A DNA stretch of 6,093 nucleotides from Ramlibacter sp. (GTDB taxonomy: Bacteria > Pseudomonadota > Gammaproteobacteria > Burkholderiales > Burkholderiaceae_C): assembly GCA_025351615.1 (NCBI GenBank), contig JANXVP010000041.1, positions 1 through 6,093 on the forward strand. Direction: 5' to 3'. The notes under the pieces were generated by a model, which was given only the letters and a program-made list of their open reading frames with translations, made no database searches and was not told the DNA's origin. Made by a program: the position numbers and the translations under genes. Positions 5,965 through 6,093 of this stretch are shown in pieces; the stretch's first letter is position 1; each line of letters begins with the position of its first letter.

Positions 5965-6093
5965 TTACTTCTTGGCGGCAGAGGCAGCGTCGGTAGCGGA
6001 CATGGCGGCAGAGCCAGCGGCGCTGTTGGCCGCACCGGCGGACATGGCGGCGGAGCCAGCGGCGCTATTGGCCGAAGCAGCGGCGTTGTTGGC
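5965..6093 (-). CDS. C-terminal end of an Ala/Ser-rich repeat protein (partial)
   Basis: The last 42 residues and TAA stop of a gene entering from the right edge. The frame runs to the edge and its stop is followed at once by a strong terminator, which supports a real gene. More than half of the residues are Ala, with Ser, Gly, Asn and Met. A 14-residue unit (ANSAAGSAAMSAGA, then ANSAAGSAAMSATD) is repeated, and the protein ends AASAAKK. The period equals two heptads, with Ala at most a, d and e positions, which would suit an Ala-packed coiled coil; Gly and Ser argue for weak helicity. The Lys end recalls Ala-zipper envelope lipoproteins of the Lpp/OprI kind, but no N-terminus is visible, so no signal peptide or lipobox can be checked. 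Family not recognised. Confidence 0.75.
   Translation of the reverse strand, partial: ANNAAASANSAAGSAAMSAGAANSAAGSAAMSATDAASAAKK
6001..6084 (-). repeat. Two tandem 42-nt repeats in the Ala-rich gene
   Basis: Units 6001-6042 and 6043-6084 match over their first 32 nt with only two differences (A/G at unit position 10, G/A at position 25). Both are synonymous on the coding strand (Ser TCT/TCC and Asn AAC/AAT). The remaining 10 nt diverge. The pattern suggests in-frame duplication followed by selection on the protein sequence. Confidence 0.8.

Overview
This window looks like part of a high-GC (roughly 60-65%) proteobacterial chromosome. Protein style, codon use and the mix of CheA/CheY-like genes with Hanks-type kinases fit a betaproteobacterium of the Burkholderiales type. 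That placement is inferred from style only; no marker gene is present.

All genes seen lie on the minus strand, so the window reads right to left. At the right edge (5965-6093) is the C-terminal end of an Ala/Ser-rich protein with a 14-residue repeat, followed by a strong intrinsic terminator (5923-5950). A spacer of about 107 bp holds a tentative promoter. Then comes one tightly packed five-gene operon: (1) a 542-residue protein with a degenerate class III nucleotide-cyclase-like domain joined to a complete Ser/Thr protein kinase domain (5815-4187); (2) a second, smaller, non-RD Ser/Thr kinase (4184-3237); (3) a 306-residue response regulator with a receiver-like but degenerate N-terminal half, a repeat-bearing linker and a canonical C-terminal receiver (3234-2314); (4) a single-domain CheY-like receiver (2309-1947); (5) a CheA-type histidine kinase that runs off the left edge (1934-1). 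Intergenic gaps are 2, 2, 4 and 12 nt, so co-transcription and translational coupling are likely. The cheA reading frame is open to the window edge and is the largest gene here.

As a system, the operon places two eukaryotic-like Ser/Thr kinases ahead of a CheA phosphorelay with two receivers. The simplest reading is a chemosensory-type pathway (motility, type IV pili or another output) into which Ser/Thr phosphorylation feeds. The cyclase-like domain has lost most residues needed for catalysis and so probably senses or regulates. No methyl-accepting receptor, CheW, CheR or CheB is visible; if present, they lie beyond the left edge. No RNA genes, CRISPR arrays, insertion sequences or origins were seen. 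The only non-coding stretch is 5816-5964, under 300 bases.
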